Under the pieces are notes generated by a model that worked only from the letters and a program-made list of their open reading frames with translations, did no database searches and was not told the origin of the DNA. Made by a program: the position numbers and the translations under genes. DNA of 13,304 nt from NCBI GenBank assembly GCA_033763635.1, contig JANRKG010000390.1, forward strand, positions 1 through 13,304, given 5' to 3'. The stretch comes from JANRKG01 sp033763635 (GTDB taxonomy: Bacteria; Cyanobacteriota; Cyanobacteriia; GCF-001939115). Positions within the stretch are counted from its first letter, which is position 1, and each line of letters opens with the position of its first letter. Below, in pieces: positions 13,067 through 13,304 of this stretch.

Positions 13067-13304
13067 ATGGAACTCAAAGACTTCAATCTTGCTCTCTTCC
13101 CCGACTGGACTCAGCCTGAAGAGTCTCTGAATCTGTCCTTAAGGGAAGTTATTATGGCAATTCACCAATTGCCCTTCAAAAACAAAGTGGCTATTTGGAT
13201 TGATATATCAGGTTGTCTGCCTGAAGATGCCAATTTGTTGCTGATGGGAATTATGATGAATCTTTGCTTGGAGGAGAACCTGGATGCTGATGAAATAGCC
13301 ATGA
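13067..13304 (+). CDS. Unidentified protein, N-terminal part (3' end outside window)
   Basis: An open frame of 79 codons starts at ATG 13067 and runs without a stop to the right edge, beginning MELKDFNLALFPDW. It is the only plausible coding frame after the radical SAM gene, lies on the same strand after a 64-base gap, and has no clear Shine-Dalgarno. The pattern FPDWTQPEESL ... IDISGCLPEDANLLLMGIMMNLCLEEN resembles, from memory, a short domain that recurs in cyanobacterial glycosyltransferase and FkbM-type methyltransferase proteins, often in several copies. A surface-glycan enzyme would fit the neighbourhood, but no catalytic motif lies within the visible part. Confidence 0.6.
   Translation, partial: MELKDFNLALFPDWTQPEESLNLSLREVIMAIHQLPFKNKVAIWIDISGCLPEDANLLLMGIMMNLCLEENLDADEIAM

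Overview
The window looks like a chromosomal piece of a cyanobacterium. The evidence is five perfect copies of the HIP1 octamer GCGATCGC (3397, 5073, 6769, 8210, 11417), many near-copies containing CGATCG, an ABC1-family kinase of the form common in cyanobacteria, and a small membrane-anchored TPR protein of a kind common there. GC content is moderate. A filamentous, Leptolyngbya-like lineage would fit, but the genus cannot be fixed from this sequence. Every recognised gene is on the + strand. I see no tRNA, rRNA, CRISPR array or transposase.

Layout. (1) 1-643: the 3' part of a mannose-1-phosphate guanylyltransferase gene. (2) 644-827: an intergenic stretch with a 12-bp perfect inverted repeat, then a second inverted repeat resembling Fur-type hexamers that encloses the ribosome binding site of the next gene. 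(3) 828-3011: an ABC1/AarF/UbiB-like kinase and a small TPR protein, both probably unrelated to the sugar cluster. (4) 3141-13002: a tightly packed ten-gene run for nucleotide-sugar biosynthesis. (5) 13067-13304: the start of an unidentified protein that runs off the window.

The ten-gene run starts with a GDP-heptose module: a Cj1427-like sugar-nucleotide C4-dehydrogenase, HddC, GmhA and HddA. It continues with a GDP-mannose 4,6-dehydratase family enzyme, a complete thiamine-diphosphate E1 alpha/beta pair with no E2 or E3 nearby, a DegT-fold PLP enzyme whose catalytic lysine is replaced by histidine as in ColD-type sugar 3-dehydratases, a Nudix hydrolase and a B12-binding-domain radical SAM enzyme. 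Most junctions are overlaps or gaps under 25 bases, which suggests one operon.

Taken together, the inferred route is: sedoheptulose 7-phosphate to GDP-D-glycero-D-manno-heptose (GmhA, HddA, an unseen phosphatase, HddC); 4,6-dehydration to a 4-keto-6-deoxy sugar; removal of the C3 hydroxyl by the histidine-type PLP enzyme; then addition of a two-carbon unit from pyruvate to the C4 ketone by the E1 pair. The product would be a branched-chain 3,6-dideoxy sugar, analogous to the CDP-based yersiniose route but GDP-linked and using a two-subunit E1 instead of single-chain YerE. The radical SAM enzyme may modify it further. Whether the 4,6-dehydratase uses GDP-heptose or GDP-mannose is open. This assembled pathway is inference, and it is the most interesting thing in the window.
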